A stretch of 64,000 bases of DNA from Gammaproteobacteria bacterium (GCA_024742415.1 JANSYN010000004.1:124001-188000); one strand, 5' to 3'; counted from the first letter of the stretch, positions 39,846 to 49,767 are shown. Numbers and translations: made by a program. Notes: a model not told the origin generated them from the sequence alone.

Positions 39846-40900
39846 ACACCGTCTGGCCTTGCGCCGGCGTTGAACCGCTTGCCAGCGCGGTCATTCGACG
39901 CCAGCCTGAAGACTTCCTGGTACAGGAGTGCCTGGGTTTCGAACCCAGCGGTGACGGCGAACATGCGTTCATATCGCTGGAGAAGCGCGCGCTGACAACC
40001 AGCGAACTGGTGCAGCGTGTTGCAGCTGTCAGTGGAGTGACGCAGCGCGACATCGGGGTGAGCGGCCAGAAGGACCGCAATGCCGTAACACAACAATGGC
40101 TCAGTGTGGGGCTGGCAGGCAAGCCCGAGCCGTGCTGGCAGGAACTGGAGCAGGACGGCCACGTTCGTGTGCTGCACGTTGCCCGGCACCAGCGCAAACT
40201 CAGGACGGGCGTGCACAGTGGCAATCGCTTCAGCCTGCGCTTGAGCAGCGTGCGGGGTGATCACCAGCAGATCCTGCAGGCGCTGTCCCGGGTCAGGGCG
40301 TCTGGCTTCCCCAATTATTTTGGGCCGCAGCGCTTTGGACGTGACGGCTCCACACTTCATGGCGCTACGCGCTGGGCAGCGCGGCCTGTGCGTCTTGGGC
40401 GTAACAAGCGCTCACTGTATCTGTCGGCGCTGCGTGGTTTTCTCTTCAACGAACTGCTGGCACACCGCGTGCGCGCCGGAAACTGGAACAGGCTGCAATC
40501 GGGCGACCAGTGCATGCTGCACGGCAGTCGCAGTTTCTTTGCCTGTGCGACAGTCGATGACGAGCTGGCCCTGCGCGCGCAACAAGGTGATATTCATCCC
40601 GGCTTGCCGCTGTGGGGTGTACCCCAAGACGCAGTCGATTCGTCATCGATGGCCGTTCTACTCGAGACGCTGGGCGAGAACATCTACCTGGCTCGCGCGC
40701 TGGAACAGCAGGGCCTGGTGATGGCCTACCGCGCCGCTCGGGTCAGCCCGGATGACTTTTCATGGCAGTTTTGTGATGATGACGGCTTGCGACTGGACTT
40801 TTTTTTACCGGCGGGCAGCTACGCGACAGCGCTGCTCGCCGAGGTGGTGCAGTACACGGATGGGAGCATGATGAGTGGTAACGGCAGTGAACAGAGCTGA
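39842..40900 (+). CDS. truD: tRNA pseudouridine(13) synthase TruD
   Basis: Makes pseudouridine 13 in tRNA-Glu. The 352-residue product has [13 protein letters not shown] with catalytic D78, [12 protein letters not shown] and the [16 protein letters not shown] segment. The upstream frame is open to 39713, but ATG 39842 overlaps the ispF stop as ATGA and matches family N-termini. Its 3' end overlaps the region in which pcm may start; surE, normally next, is absent. Confidence 0.96.
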   Translation: MNTVWPCAGVEPLASAVIRRQPEDFLVQECLGFEPSGDGEHAFISLEKRALTTSELVQRVAAVSGVTQRDIGVSGQKDRNAVTQQWLSVGLAGKPEPCWQELEQDGHVRVLHVARHQRKLRTGVHSGNRFSLRLSSVRGDHQQILQALSRVRASGFPNYFGPQRFGRDGSTLHGATRWAARPVRLGRNKRSLYLSALRGFLFNELLAHRVRAGNWNRLQSGDQCMLHGSRSFFACATVDDELALRAQQGDIHPGLPLWGVPQDAVDSSSMAVLLETLGENIYLARALEQQGLVMAYRAARVSPDDFSWQFCDDDGLRLDFFLPAGSYATALLAEVVQYTDGSMMSGNGSEQS

Positions 40901-40916
40901 TCTAAGCGGTATCGGG

Positions 40917-41549
40917 ATGACCTCGCAGCGCACCAGGGCGCGACTGGTACAGCGTTTGTCTGAGCAGGGCATCAGCAATACTGCTGTGCTCGATGTGATG
41001 CGCAACACACCGCGCCATTTGTTCCTGGATGAGGCGATGGCCCACCGTGCCTATGAAGACGTTGCCTTGCCGATAGGTTACCAGCAGACCTTGTCGCAGC
41101 CTTACATCGTGGCACGCATGACAGAGCTGTTGTTGGCCCAGGGTCCGAGGCGCCGCGTGCTCGAGATAGGCACTGGCTCAGGGTACCAGACGGCCGTCCT
41201 GGCCCAACTGGTCGATGAAGTGTTCAGTGTTGAGCGCATTAAACCGTTGCAGTTGAAGGCGCGCCAGCGGTTGCGCCAGTTAAAGTTGCGCAACGTACAG
41301 ATGAATCATGCCGATGGCGCCATGGGGTGGCCGGAGCGTGGCCCTTTTGATGGCATTCTGGCGGCCGCTGCGCCGCAGCGCATACCGCAAGAGCTGTTGC
41401 AGCAGCTGGACATTGGCGGGCGGCTGGTCATTCCCGTGGGTACTGAGGAACAACAGCTGCAGGTGGTCAGTCGAACGCGCGAGGGGTTTCAGACCGACAT
41501 TGTCGAGTCAGTGTACTTTGTGCCACTGCGTCCCGGCACGGAGAAATAA
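40917..41549 (+). CDS. pcm: Protein-L-isoaspartate O-methyltransferase
   Basis: Repairs isoaspartyl residues in aged proteins with SAM. The 210-residue product from ATG 40917 begins [14 protein letters not shown], as Pseudomonas Pcm does. It has [22 protein letters not shown] and [18 protein letters not shown]. An in-frame ATG at 40875 would overlap truD and give 224 residues. The operon continues into the DUF368 gene 2 bases after the stop. Confidence 0.95.
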   Translation: MTSQRTRARLVQRLSEQGISNTAVLDVMRNTPRHLFLDEAMAHRAYEDVALPIGYQQTLSQPYIVARMTELLLAQGPRRRVLEIGTGSGYQTAVLAQLVDEVFSVERIKPLQLKARQRLRQLKLRNVQMNHADGAMGWPERGPFDGILAAAAPQRIPQELLQQLDIGGRLVIPVGTEEQQLQVVSRTREGFQTDIVESVYFVPLRPGTEK

Positions 41550-41551
41550 GC

Positions 41552-42466
41552 GTGACTTCACTGGGTGTTTACCTGCGCGGCGTACTCATGGGTGCCGCGG
41601 ATATTGTTCCGGGCGTTTCAGGCGGCACCATGGCCTTTATTACAGGCATTTACGACACGTTGCTGGCAAGTATCCGTGCGGTTGACCTGGAGTTTGCCCG
41701 GCGCGTGCTTCGCCTGGATATCCAGGGTGCATGGCGCCACATCAACGGCGGATTTTTACTGGCGCTACTTTTGGGTATTGCTACCAGTGTTGTTTCACTG
41801 GCGCGACTGCTGTCATGGATTCTGGAAACACACCCGGTACCACTGTGGGCATTTTTCTTCGGGCTGATTTTCGCCTCGGCGCTGGTTTTGCTCAAGGAGG
41901 TAGAGCGCTGGCGGTTCGTTCCCATTCTGTGCCTGTTGCTGGGTAGCGCGATCGCGCTGGCGATCGCCCTGTCTCCCGTCGTGCATTTCAAGGTGGGCTA
42001 TGTAGGCGTCTTTGTGGCGGGGTTCGTGGCGATCTGTGCCACCATTTTGCCCGGCATATCCGGTAGTTTTGTGCTGGTCTTGCTGGGCATGTACGCAACG
42101 GTACTGACCGCCGTAAAAACCTTTGATGTGCCTTTCCTGCTGGTGCTTGCCCTGGGGGCGATCTGCGGGCTGCTGTGTTTCTCACGCCTGCTGCACTGGC
42201 TGCTGCTGCGCTTTCACCAGGCGACCATGGCCCTGCTGACGGGCTTCCTGTTTGGGTCGCTGGCGGTAGTGTGGCCGTGGAAGCGCGTGTTGTCCTGGGT
42301 CGAGGGTAGTCAGGGCCAGCTCAAGCCCAGTCAGCAGGTGCCGGTGTTGCCCTTTGAGTTCCAGATGTACAGCGGCATCGAACCCCAGCTGGGCTTGTGC
42401 CTGGCACTGATGGTAATCGGGGCCGCATTGGTCTGGCTCGTTCATGTGCGCTGGGGGCGGGCCTGA
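41552..42466 (+). CDS. DUF368 membrane protein, PopT-like polyprenyl-phosphate transporter
   Basis: A 304-residue polytopic inner-membrane protein with about 8-9 hydrophobic segments. MGAADIVPGVSGGTMAFITGIY at the N-terminus and TILPGISGSFVLVLLGMY in the middle are the repeated DUF368 motifs. DUF368 (PopT) and DedA (UptA) proteins have been reported as undecaprenyl-phosphate recycling transporters. It starts at GTG, 2 bases after pcm and 71 bases before nlpD, so it probably belongs to the nlpD-rpoS transcript. Its position beside the amidase activator NlpD fits a cell-wall role. Confidence 0.92.
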   Translation: MTSLGVYLRGVLMGAADIVPGVSGGTMAFITGIYDTLLASIRAVDLEFARRVLRLDIQGAWRHINGGFLLALLLGIATSVVSLARLLSWILETHPVPLWAFFFGLIFASALVLLKEVERWRFVPILCLLLGSAIALAIALSPVVHFKVGYVGVFVAGFVAICATILPGISGSFVLVLLGMYATVLTAVKTFDVPFLLVLALGAICGLLCFSRLLHWLLLRFHQATMALLTGFLFGSLAVVWPWKRVLSWVEGSQGQLKPSQQVPVLPFEFQMYSGIEPQLGLCLALMVIGAALVWLVHVRWGRA

Positions 42467-42537
42467 CGTGGCGCACGTGACACCTCCGGGAGGGCCAGGA
42501 GCGGGCAGAATCCGGCGCGTAGGTGTGCGGAGTGACC

Positions 42538-43467
42538 ATGCCGGTTACATGCCCTGTTTTTTCTAAGCGCGATGCCCGTGGGCGCAGTTGGGCAGCAGGC
42601 CTGAGCTCATGGCGGCGATGCCCCGGCATGCAGCGTGGGGCAGGGCACCTGCGTGGCGGCGCTGTGCTGGCGCTGGGTGTTGCGCTGATTGTGCTCAGCG
42701 GATGTGGCAGTAACGCGCGCGCACCGGTGGAGGACAGGGGCGCCCGGTCGCAGCCAGGGCCGCCGGTCTACAGCACACAGACGCAGGAGACTTACCGCGT
42801 GCAGCGCGGCGAAACCCTGTACTCGATTGCCTTTCGCTACGGTATGGATTACCGCAGGGTCGCCGCGGCCAACAACATTGCAGCCCCCTATACCATTTAC
42901 CCCGGCCAGGTCCTGCGTATGAATGAGGCCCCGTTGTCGTCTGCGGTAACGGTGGGTAAGGCGCCGCTGCCGCCGGCATCGCCGGCACCGAAACCCGGTG
43001 GCGCCATCGTTGCGCCGCCACCCCGGCCCGCACCTGCACCGGCCGCGACTTCCCCTGCTGCCAGGCCGGCTGCTTCTTCCAGTGATTACGTTGGGTCATC
43101 CGTAAGCCGTTGGCGCTGGCCTACGGCGGGCAAGGTCACGCGCGGCTACTCGGGCAGCGTACACAAGGGTATTGATATCGGCGGCCAGCGCGGTGATGCC
43201 GTGGTGGCTGTCGCCGATGGCAAAGTGGTGTATGCCGGTACCGGAATTGTTGGCTTTGGTGAGCTGCTGATTATCAAGCACAACGAACTGTACCTCAGCG
43301 CCTATGGCCACAATGATCGCCTGTTGGTGAGTGAGGGCCAGGTGGTGCGCGCCGGTGAAAAGATCGCCGAGAAGGGCAGTTCCGGAACCGACAAGGTAAA
43401 ACTTCACTTCGAGATCAGGAAAGAAGGCAAACCTATTGACCCGCAAAGGTTATTGCCTCGCCGCTAG
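42538..43467 (+). CDS. nlpD: NlpD-type lipoprotein, LysM plus M23 (LytM) domain
   Basis: Amidase activator in the outer membrane, known to act on AmiC. A lipobox LSGC follows a hydrophobic stretch. LysM is YRVQRGETLYSIAFRYGMDY to VLRMNE. A Pro/Ala linker leads to the M23 domain (HKGIDIGGQRGDAVVAVADG, AYGHNDRLLVSEGQVV). The usual HxH near the end reads K-L-H, so the peptidase site is degenerate, as in E. coli NlpD. ATG 42538 has GGAG upstream but leaves about 40 residues before the signal; ATG 42628 gives a more typical signal without a ribosome site. It precedes rpoS as usual. Confidence 0.93.
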   Translation: MPVTCPVFSKRDARGRSWAAGLSSWRRCPGMQRGAGHLRGGAVLALGVALIVLSGCGSNARAPVEDRGARSQPGPPVYSTQTQETYRVQRGETLYSIAFRYGMDYRRVAAANNIAAPYTIYPGQVLRMNEAPLSSAVTVGKAPLPPASPAPKPGGAIVAPPPRPAPAPAATSPAARPAASSSDYVGSSVSRWRWPTAGKVTRGYSGSVHKGIDIGGQRGDAVVAVADGKVVYAGTGIVGFGELLIIKHNELYLSAYGHNDRLLVSEGQVVRAGEKIAEKGSSGTDKVKLHFEIRKEGKPIDPQRLLPRR

Positions 43468-43635
43468 TAAAAGCAGAAGAATACGCGCGGCGGACAGACA
43501 AACAATCATAACAATTTGTCATGTGTCACAGATTCTATATACCTGTTTGCATTGTGTAATTATTCTGGGTTAGTCTGATCGGCCCGGCGCGAAATACTCA
43601 AGTATTCGTAGAAGAACAAAGAGTGGTATGTAGCC

Positions 43636-44778
43636 ATGGACGTTGATCCAACAGCCGCAGCATCGAAAGGCAAGTCCAGTTCAAAATCTGCACCTGAGTC
43701 TGCCAGAGCAAGAGCAGCGTCGGCCAGCAATGCAACCCCAGCAGCATCATCGCGGCGCGTCCGATCAAGTTCGAGTGCGGGCAAGAAAAGTGCCGCCAAA
43801 ACCCAATCTCATGGCAAGGACGCGTTCGATGAAGCCAGTGCGGTAGAGCAGATGCTCGACCTGGACAGCGTTCCTCCGCCTCTGGAAGAAGAGATCGATG
43901 AAAGTTTTGAGGCTGCCAAGGCCAACACTGCGCGCAAGGTCGAAAAGTCGCTGGACGCAACCCAACTGTATCTCAATGAAATAGGCTATTCGCCGCTGCT
44001 GTCGGCGGACGAAGAAAAGTACTACTCGCGCCTTGCTTTGGCCGGTGACGAATCTGGTCGCCAACGCATGATCGAGAGCAATCTGCGTCTGGTCGTGAAA
44101 ATATCCCGCCGTTACCTGAATCGTGGCCTGACCTTACTGGACCTTATCGAAGAGGGCAATCTTGGCCTTATTCGGGCTGTTGAGAAGTTCGATCCTGAAC
44201 GTGGCTTTCGCTTTTCGACCTATGCAACCTGGTGGATTCGCCAGACGATTGAGCGCGCCATCATGAACCAGACGCGAACCATTCGCCTGCCGATTCACGT
44301 GGTCAAGGAGCTCAACGTCTACCTGCGAGCCGCACGGGAACTGACCCAAAAGCTCGACCACGAACCGACCGCCGAAGAAATCGCCGACATGCTGGACAAG
44401 CCAGCGGCCGACGTAAAGCGCATGTTGGGCTTGAATGAGCGTGTGACTTCCGTAGACACGCCGCTGGGGCCTGATTCCGACAGGGCAATTGTCGATACCA
44501 TTCCTGATGCCCGCGTGTGTGATCCCTCGCAGTTACTGCAAGATACCGACATCAAGGACAACATCGCTCTGTGGCTGGAGGAACTCTCCGAAAAACAGCG
44601 TGAGGTGGTGTCGCGCCGCTTTGGCCTGCGTGGCTACGAAAGCAGCACACTGGAGGAAGTGGGCAGGGAGATCGGCCTGACCCGCGAGCGGGTGCGCCAG
44701 ATTCAGGTGGAGGCACTCAAGCGGCTGCGCTCCATCATGGAGACACAGGGCCTCAACGGCGAATCACTGTTTAGTTAA
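43636..44778 (+). CDS. rpoS: RNA polymerase sigma factor RpoS
   Basis: Stationary-phase and stress sigma factor. From L106 the sequence follows E. coli RpoS closely: [54 protein letters not shown] (region 2), [18 protein letters not shown] (region 3) and [19 protein letters not shown] (region 4). At 380 residues it is about 50 longer than E. coli RpoS. The excess is a Ser/Ala/Lys-rich N-terminus (about 1-60). As in other gammaproteobacteria, the promoter is probably partly inside nlpD. Confidence 0.97.
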   Translation: MDVDPTAAASKGKSSSKSAPESARARAASASNATPAASSRRVRSSSSAGKKSAAKTQSHGKDAFDEASAVEQMLDLDSVPPPLEEEIDESFEAAKANTARKVEKSLDATQLYLNEIGYSPLLSADEEKYYSRLALAGDESGRQRMIESNLRLVVKISRRYLNRGLTLLDLIEEGNLGLIRAVEKFDPERGFRFSTYATWWIRQTIERAIMNQTRTIRLPIHVVKELNVYLRAARELTQKLDHEPTAEEIADMLDKPAADVKRMLGLNERVTSVDTPLGPDSDRAIVDTIPDARVCDPSQLLQDTDIKDNIALWLEELSEKQREVVSRRFGLRGYESSTLEEVGREIGLTRERVRQIQVEALKRLRSIMETQGLNGESLFS

Positions 44779-44810
44779 GGGCGCCTGCCTGCTGCGCCAC
44801 GGCCAGGCAT

Positions 44811-45029
44811 TCACCACTTGAGCTCAATTTCCAGGCTCGACTCGTCTGACTCGATTTCCACTTCTACTTCGACCTCTACGCGAGGCGCAACCTCTACCTT
44901 GACCTTGATGCCATTGCGCACGAAGGCAATCTCATTGTGTCTCTCCAGCGAATCGGCCAGTTGATGAAGGAGCTTGGCAGCAGCCTCGCGTGTCATGTTG
45001 TGTGTTTCACTGATTTCCAGAAGGTCCAT
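44811..45029 (-). CDS. Amphi-Trp domain protein
   Basis: A 72-residue protein matching the amphi-Trp family: a helix (SETHNMTREAAAKLLHQLAD), then alternating charged/hydrophobic strands (VKVEVAPRVEVEVEVEIE) and the closing LEIELKW with the hallmark Trp. ATG 45029 follows AAAAGGA. Function unknown; relatives occur widely in bacteria and archaea. It is convergent with rpoS and divergent from the VOC gene. Confidence 0.85.
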   Translation of the reverse strand: MDLLEISETHNMTREAAAKLLHQLADSLERHNEIAFVRNGIKVKVEVAPRVEVEVEVEIESDESSLEIELKW

Positions 45030-45214
45030 GTTTGTGTTCCTTTTACCCGCGTCAATAAACACTGTACGGCGCGTGGCCATTGGGTGTCCAGCGCCGTGAT
45101 GATTGGTCGTTGGCAACCCGGTTTGCGCCCAAGACAATCTAATATATTCGTATTAATATGTGGCTGTTCTGGCCTGCAGCGACGCGCCAGCCCTCACAGA
45201 CAGGAGTGCCCCGA

Positions 45215-45667
45215 GTGACTAATGAAATACATGAAAAACTGGACCTGCCGCAGATGGACCAGGTGGGTTTTGTGGTTCGTGACCTTGAGGCGTCGATGGC
45301 GCTGTATGCGCCCATGTTCGGCCCGTTCTCCACGATGGAGCCCGGCCCAATGAGCTATGACTACCGCGGCAGCAGCGAAGAGTGCGAAATGCGTCTGGCT
45401 TTCGGCAAGAGTGGCGATGTTGAAATCGAACTCATCGAGTGGTTGCGCGGCGGGTGCCCGCATAAAGAGTTTATTGATGCGGGTCACGAAGGCATGCATC
45501 ACCTGCGTTTTCGCATTGACGATATCGACAGCAAGGTCGCCCAGGCCCAGGCTATCGGCTATGCGGCGATCTGGAGCAAGCGCTACGGCGAGGGTTTGGC
45601 TGTAGCCTACTTACAGCGTGAGGGAGACCCGCTGCTGATCGAGCTGTTTGAGAACCACCACGGCTGA
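45215..45667 (+). CDS. VOC (glyoxalase/epimerase-like) family protein
   Basis: A 150-residue single VOC protein with two beta-alpha-beta modules: QMDQVGFVVRDLEASMALY and GMHHLRFRIDDIDSKVAQAQ. Possible metal ligands are the Gln/His/Glu positions starting with Q in LPQMDQ and ending E in LLIELFE. The layout resembles methylmalonyl-CoA epimerase and related catabolic enzymes. GTG 45215 with AGGAGTG upstream is the chosen start. The substrate is unknown. Confidence 0.88.
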   Translation: MTNEIHEKLDLPQMDQVGFVVRDLEASMALYAPMFGPFSTMEPGPMSYDYRGSSEECEMRLAFGKSGDVEIELIEWLRGGCPHKEFIDAGHEGMHHLRFRIDDIDSKVAQAQAIGYAAIWSKRYGEGLAVAYLQREGDPLLIELFENHHG

Positions 45668-45678
45668 GCCCACGGCGT

Positions 45679-46416
45679 CTAGCGTGCTATCGGAATGGCG
45701 CCGGGAAAGGGTTCGGCGCCTTCATCGCCGCGCGCGTAACTGATAATACGGTAGTACAGCCCATGGGCTGAGCCGTTGAGCAGGGCGTCGGTAATCATCT
45801 CTTCCGGATCAACGGATTGGGCGGCTTTGAGGAGCTTTTCGAAAGTCGTCGCATAGTTGTTGGTATGGCGAATGCGAATGTCGGTGCCAAACAGGATATC
45901 GTTGACAACCTCAGGTTCCTCGCGATGGGTGATAATCGCGGCGATCATTTTGCGCACAAACCAGGCGTGATCGCCGGTACTGGAGATGGCGCGTTGTTCG
46001 GTAAACTCATCGCCGGTCATCTCGCCGGTGCCGGTGGGGCCGGCGTAGGACATATAGTGGAACGCGGCAATTCCGCCCAGTTGCTCCTGCACCAGCGTCA
46101 GTAGCTTGAAGTAGCTGTCCTGACGGGAGTGTAACTCCAGCCTGCGGGCGCTTTTTTCCTGCAGTTTGATGGCACGCGTGTTGGCGGAGATTTCTTTTTG
46201 CTGCATGAAGTGGCCGATCACCAGCCACAAAAAGGCTAGCGGTGCGAAAGCTCCTTCCAGGAAGCTGCCAATATCTGCCGTGGGCAGGTGGACAAAATTG
46301 CCCCAGCCGACAATGCCCAGCAGGTAAATGAGGCCGGTGGTTATCCAGATAAGGGTGACCACCAGCCCCAGGGTGACGCGCCAGTCGATTGAGAATCTGT
46401 GGTTGTGCTCGGTCAT
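45679..46416 (-). CDS. Hypothetical membrane protein with two N-terminal helices
   Basis: A 245-residue protein. Transmembrane segments lie at about 14-35 and 50-70, followed by a coiled-coil-like stretch (QQKEISANTRAIKLQEKSAR) and a soluble C-terminal domain of about 150 residues. The layout resembles uncharacterised membrane proteins of marine proteobacteria. No catalytic motif was recognised. Confidence 0.75.
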   Translation of the reverse strand: MTEHNHRFSIDWRVTLGLVVTLIWITTGLIYLLGIVGWGNFVHLPTADIGSFLEGAFAPLAFLWLVIGHFMQQKEISANTRAIKLQEKSARRLELHSRQDSYFKLLTLVQEQLGGIAAFHYMSYAGPTGTGEMTGDEFTEQRAISSTGDHAWFVRKMIAAIITHREEPEVVNDILFGTDIRIRHTNNYATTFEKLLKAAQSVDPEEMITDALLNGSAHGLYYRIISYARGDEGAEPFPGAIPIAR

Positions 46417-46482
46417 GGATGCAGTCTAGCAGAATGCTGGCGTAGGTGATGTCTGCGCGTGCGGCGACGTAGCGACACGCAT

Positions 46483-46512
46483 AAAAAAACCCCGCGGGCG
46501 AGCCTGCGGGGC
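46483..46512 (-). terminator. Rho-independent terminator downstream of fdxA
   Basis: On the minus strand CCCCGC pairs with GCGGGG around a short loop and is followed by seven T residues. It begins about 20 bases after the fdxA stop codon. Confidence 0.85.
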
Positions 46513-46531
46513 TTGCTGCGGTAGTCTTTGC

Positions 46532-46855
46532 CTAGCGCTGCAGGTACTGAAGTTTGTCTGGCTTGCCCGCCCATTCTTCGGAGTCGGGTAACGCTTCCTT
46601 CATCTCGGTAATGCACGGCCAGACCTCGGCCAGTTCTGCATTGAGTTCCAGAAACACAGCCTGGTCTTCAGGCAGTTCGTCTTCCGAGAAAATCGCATCC
46701 ACCGGGCATTCAGGTTCGCACAGGGCACAATCAATGCACTCATCGGGGTGGATCACCAGAAAGTTTGGGCCTTCGTAAAAGCAATCAACCGGACAGACTT
46801 CTACGCAGTCTGTGTGCTTGCAGTTGATGCAGTCTTCTCCAACAACAAATGTCAT
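46532..46855 (-). CDS. fdxA: Seven-iron ferredoxin FdxA
   Basis: A 107-residue electron carrier. [20 protein letters not shown] with CPVDC supplies the [3Fe-4S]/[4Fe-4S] ligands, and [12 protein letters not shown] supplies the second set. The acidic C-terminal extension is characteristic of the Azotobacter/Pseudomonas FdxA type. The frame extends to a TTG at 46885 but MTFVV is the conserved start. In Pseudomonas fdxA lies between rpoS and mutS; here the same order holds with extra genes inserted. Confidence 0.95.
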   Translation of the reverse strand: MTFVVGEDCINCKHTDCVEVCPVDCFYEGPNFLVIHPDECIDCALCEPECPVDAIFSEDELPEDQAVFLELNAELAEVWPCITEMKEALPDSEEWAGKPDKLQYLQR

Positions 46856-47050
46856 TCCTTCATGGCCTCTTGCGAAATAAATCAATGGAAGTGGGCGTAG
46901 TTAGTGGTCGTAGTGGCTGAAGTTGCTACTGCAACGGCTGCGCCTCGACTAAGGGGCGTTAGTTTACCCGCACCTTTGACAGATTAGAAGGCCCCAGAGT
47001 GTGCACCGGTAGGCAATTCGCTGACCGCGAAAACGCCGTTCCGGGGATAG

Positions 47051-47090
47051 AAAAAAGCCCCGGCAGCGTGCACTGCCGGGGCCGCTTTTA
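47051..47090 (-). terminator. Rho-independent terminator of the second TonB receptor gene
   Basis: A perfect 10-bp stem (GCCCCGGCAG with CTGCCGGGGC, 47057-47066 and 47073-47082) with a 6-base loop is followed on the minus strand by six T residues. It lies 14 bases after the receptor stop codon. Confidence 0.93.
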
Positions 47091-47103
47091 CGACTGACTG
47101 CAG

Positions 47104-49596
47104 TTAGAAGCTGTACTTGCCGCGCAGACCGAACACCTCGCCTTCATCCATGAAGTAGGAGTGTGAGCCGGCCAGTACTGGCGTGTCGAAACTTTGCTGC
47201 AGAGCGGCTTCGTCGAAGATGTTGCGGCCATAGGCCATAACTTCCCACTGGTCGCCGCGAATGCCCATGCGCAGGTTGACCTTGGTGTAGGCGTCAATCA
47301 CGTCGTTGGGGTCGTTATCACCGGCAGAATTGAATTCATCACGGTAGTTGATGTCACCGGAGATGAACATCTCCATGGAATCCAGCGGGATGATGTAGTC
47401 CCAGAACAACGAGGCACTGTAATCTGAGGCGTAGTTCGTGGGTTCGCCCGTCAGGTCGTTATTGGTGAAGCCTTGTGGCGTACCACAGGCTGGGTCAAAA
47501 TCCAGCTGGATAGCCGTACACGGTGCATCGGTGAAATCGCTGTATTCAGCGTCCAGCCAGGCCACGTTACCGCCAATCATCAGGTTTTCTGTGGCAGCCC
47601 AGCGAGCGTCCACTTCAATGCCGGTGATCTCCGCGGCACTGGCGTTAGTCACGCCGAAGCTGATGCCCTGGAAAATGGAGGTTTGCAGGTTGTCATACTC
47701 GGTGTAGAAGGCTGCCCAGTTCAGGGTCATCGCGCCGCCAAGCAGGGTGTGCTTACCACCGATCTCATAGGCGTCTACGCTTTCGTCCTCAAACTCGAAG
47801 TCTTCATTGGGGTTGGTAGGGTCGTAGCAGTCCTCAATATTGACCCTGCCACCGACGTTCTCACAGGGGAAGGAGCCGGCGATAAGATCACCCGGTTCGC
47901 CGTCATCCGCAGCCGTGAAACCACCGCTCTTGAAGCCCTGGGAAAAACTCACGTACAGCATGCTGTCGTCACCGACATCCCACTGCACGTTGATCGAGGG
48001 AATCAGGTCGTCGGTTTTGCGATCATCCGAGTAGTTGTAGGCGTAGGTGTTGAAGTTGGTGGCCTGCACCTGGGCCAGGAAGAAGTTGTCGCTGGCCACA
48101 CCCATTCCTGTGTCGCTGTCAGACAGGAACTGCGTGCTGACTACGTCTTTTTCTTCCTCGGTATAACGCACACCCAACGTCACCCGCAGGTAGTCGGTGA
48201 TGTTGAAGGTACCCTGGAAAAAGGCGGCATAGGACGTGGTGTCCAGTTCATAAACGTGATTCCGGCCAATCTGGTTTGGACCGTAGGCACCGCCAGTGAG
48301 TAGCGTGAGCAGACTTTCAACGCCCAGCAGATCGGGTACAAGGCCATCCATATTGATGTCGAAGGTCACGCGGCGATCAATGGCCAATGAGCTCTCGTCG
48401 TAATACAGGCCGGCAACGAAGTCGAAGAACTCCCCGCCGGGAGAGGCAATGCGCAGTTCCTGGCTGAATTGATCAAAGGTTTCGTCGTCGTCGCGCGCGA
48501 TGAACTGCAACGGTAACCAGTCGGCGTCGATATTGGCGACGAATTCATATTCTGACCAGCCCGTGATGCCGGTGATGGTGTAGTCGCCCACCGACCAGTC
48601 AACATTCAAGACAAAGTTGTCCACTTCGGCGTCGTCGCCATCCGGATTTTTGCCGATGCCAAGGCCGTCCTCGGCGCTTTGCCCGTAACCGTTGTCTCTG
48701 AAGGTTGTGAAGTCTTGACCGGCAATGTTACCGAAATCAGGGAAGTTGGCGTCCATCAGGTTGTACGCGATGTCGGCGAAAGCCGAGGCATTCGGGACCT
48801 GTTCAGCGCGCTGTTCGGGGCTCAGGAAAAGCCATGTCGCAGAGGGGGCGCCGACGCGTTCCGCATCGGAATGCGAATACTTGAACGTTGTGGCCAGATT
48901 GTCTGTGGGCTCCCACGCCAGGGTAATGCGATAGGATTCGCTCTCCAGTTCAGGTTCATCTTCGCCAAGGAATGTGTTGCTGACGTAGCCTTCAGTTTCG
49001 TTATATCGATAGGCGACGCGCGCTGCGAACGTGTCGGTGAAAGAGCTTTCAATAAAACCTTCACCGCCCATACCGCCGTTGCTTTCGGCAAACACCGCAA
49101 TTTCACCGGTGGTGTCGCCACCGATATCCGGGGAAGCGGTGGTCACGTTCATCGCCCCGGCAACGGTATTGCGGCCGAACAGCGTACCCTGGGGGCCGCG
49201 CAGCACTTCGACGCGCTCGATGTCCAGGAAGCCGTTACGGTACTGGTAACCGCGACCCATATAAACGCCATCGATGTACATACCCACGGACTGTTCAAAG
49301 CCTGCGTTGTTGCCCGAGCCGACGCCGCGCATGTAGATATTGGTGTTAACAGACGCTTTGGCGATGTGCAGGTTGGGTACGAAATCTGCCAGGGCCGTCA
49401 TGTCGGGAATGCCGGCATCCTTGATCTTTTCACCTTGCAGCGCCGTCACCGAGATGGGAACGTCCTGCAGGCTCTGTGCGCGCTTTTGCGCGGTCACGAT
49501 GACTTCTTCGAGCATGGGTTGTGCGGTCACCGCGCTACCGGCGCCAGCCAGTGCCAGGGCCGCAACAATGGGAGTCTTCTTGAGTAACTTGCGCAT
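47104..49596 (-). CDS. TonB-dependent outer membrane receptor
   Basis: An 830-residue receptor. A signal peptide ends near residue 25 (SAVTAQ). It continues with LEEVIVTAQKRAQSLQDVPI (TonB box region), plug motifs YIDGVYMGRG and VEVLRGPQGTLFGRNT, and a barrel ending LRGKYSF with a C-terminal Phe. AGAGGATAT precedes the ATG and a strong terminator closes it. It stands alone between fdxA and mutS. The substrate is unknown, and no regulator or binding protein adjoins it. Confidence 0.95.
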   Translation of the reverse strand: MRKLLKKTPIVAALALAGAGSAVTAQPMLEEVIVTAQKRAQSLQDVPISVTALQGEKIKDAGIPDMTALADFVPNLHIAKASVNTNIYMRGVGSGNNAGFEQSVGMYIDGVYMGRGYQYRNGFLDIERVEVLRGPQGTLFGRNTVAGAMNVTTASPDIGGDTTGEIAVFAESNGGMGGEGFIESSFTDTFAARVAYRYNETEGYVSNTFLGEDEPELESESYRITLAWEPTDNLATTFKYSHSDAERVGAPSATWLFLSPEQRAEQVPNASAFADIAYNLMDANFPDFGNIAGQDFTTFRDNGYGQSAEDGLGIGKNPDGDDAEVDNFVLNVDWSVGDYTITGITGWSEYEFVANIDADWLPLQFIARDDDETFDQFSQELRIASPGGEFFDFVAGLYYDESSLAIDRRVTFDINMDGLVPDLLGVESLLTLLTGGAYGPNQIGRNHVYELDTTSYAAFFQGTFNITDYLRVTLGVRYTEEEKDVVSTQFLSDSDTGMGVASDNFFLAQVQATNFNTYAYNYSDDRKTDDLIPSINVQWDVGDDSMLYVSFSQGFKSGGFTAADDGEPGDLIAGSFPCENVGGRVNIEDCYDPTNPNEDFEFEDESVDAYEIGGKHTLLGGAMTLNWAAFYTEYDNLQTSIFQGISFGVTNASAAEITGIEVDARWAATENLMIGGNVAWLDAEYSDFTDAPCTAIQLDFDPACGTPQGFTNNDLTGEPTNYASDYSASLFWDYIIPLDSMEMFISGDINYRDEFNSAGDNDPNDVIDAYTKVNLRMGIRGDQWEVMAYGRNIFDEAALQQSFDTPVLAGSHSYFMDEGEVFGLRGKYSF

Positions 49597-49767
49597 TGGA
49601 TATCCTCTGGGTACTTATAATTATTAACGACAGCAAGGTCATTGCTGGAGAATAGTAGCAACATGTGCGGCTGCGTAATAGCCTAAAAACGTGTCATCGC
49701 CTGACATTTTTCCGCACGGGGGGGAGGGTAAGAGGGGCGGATGGGCAGTGCGCCGTACCCGTGCGGA

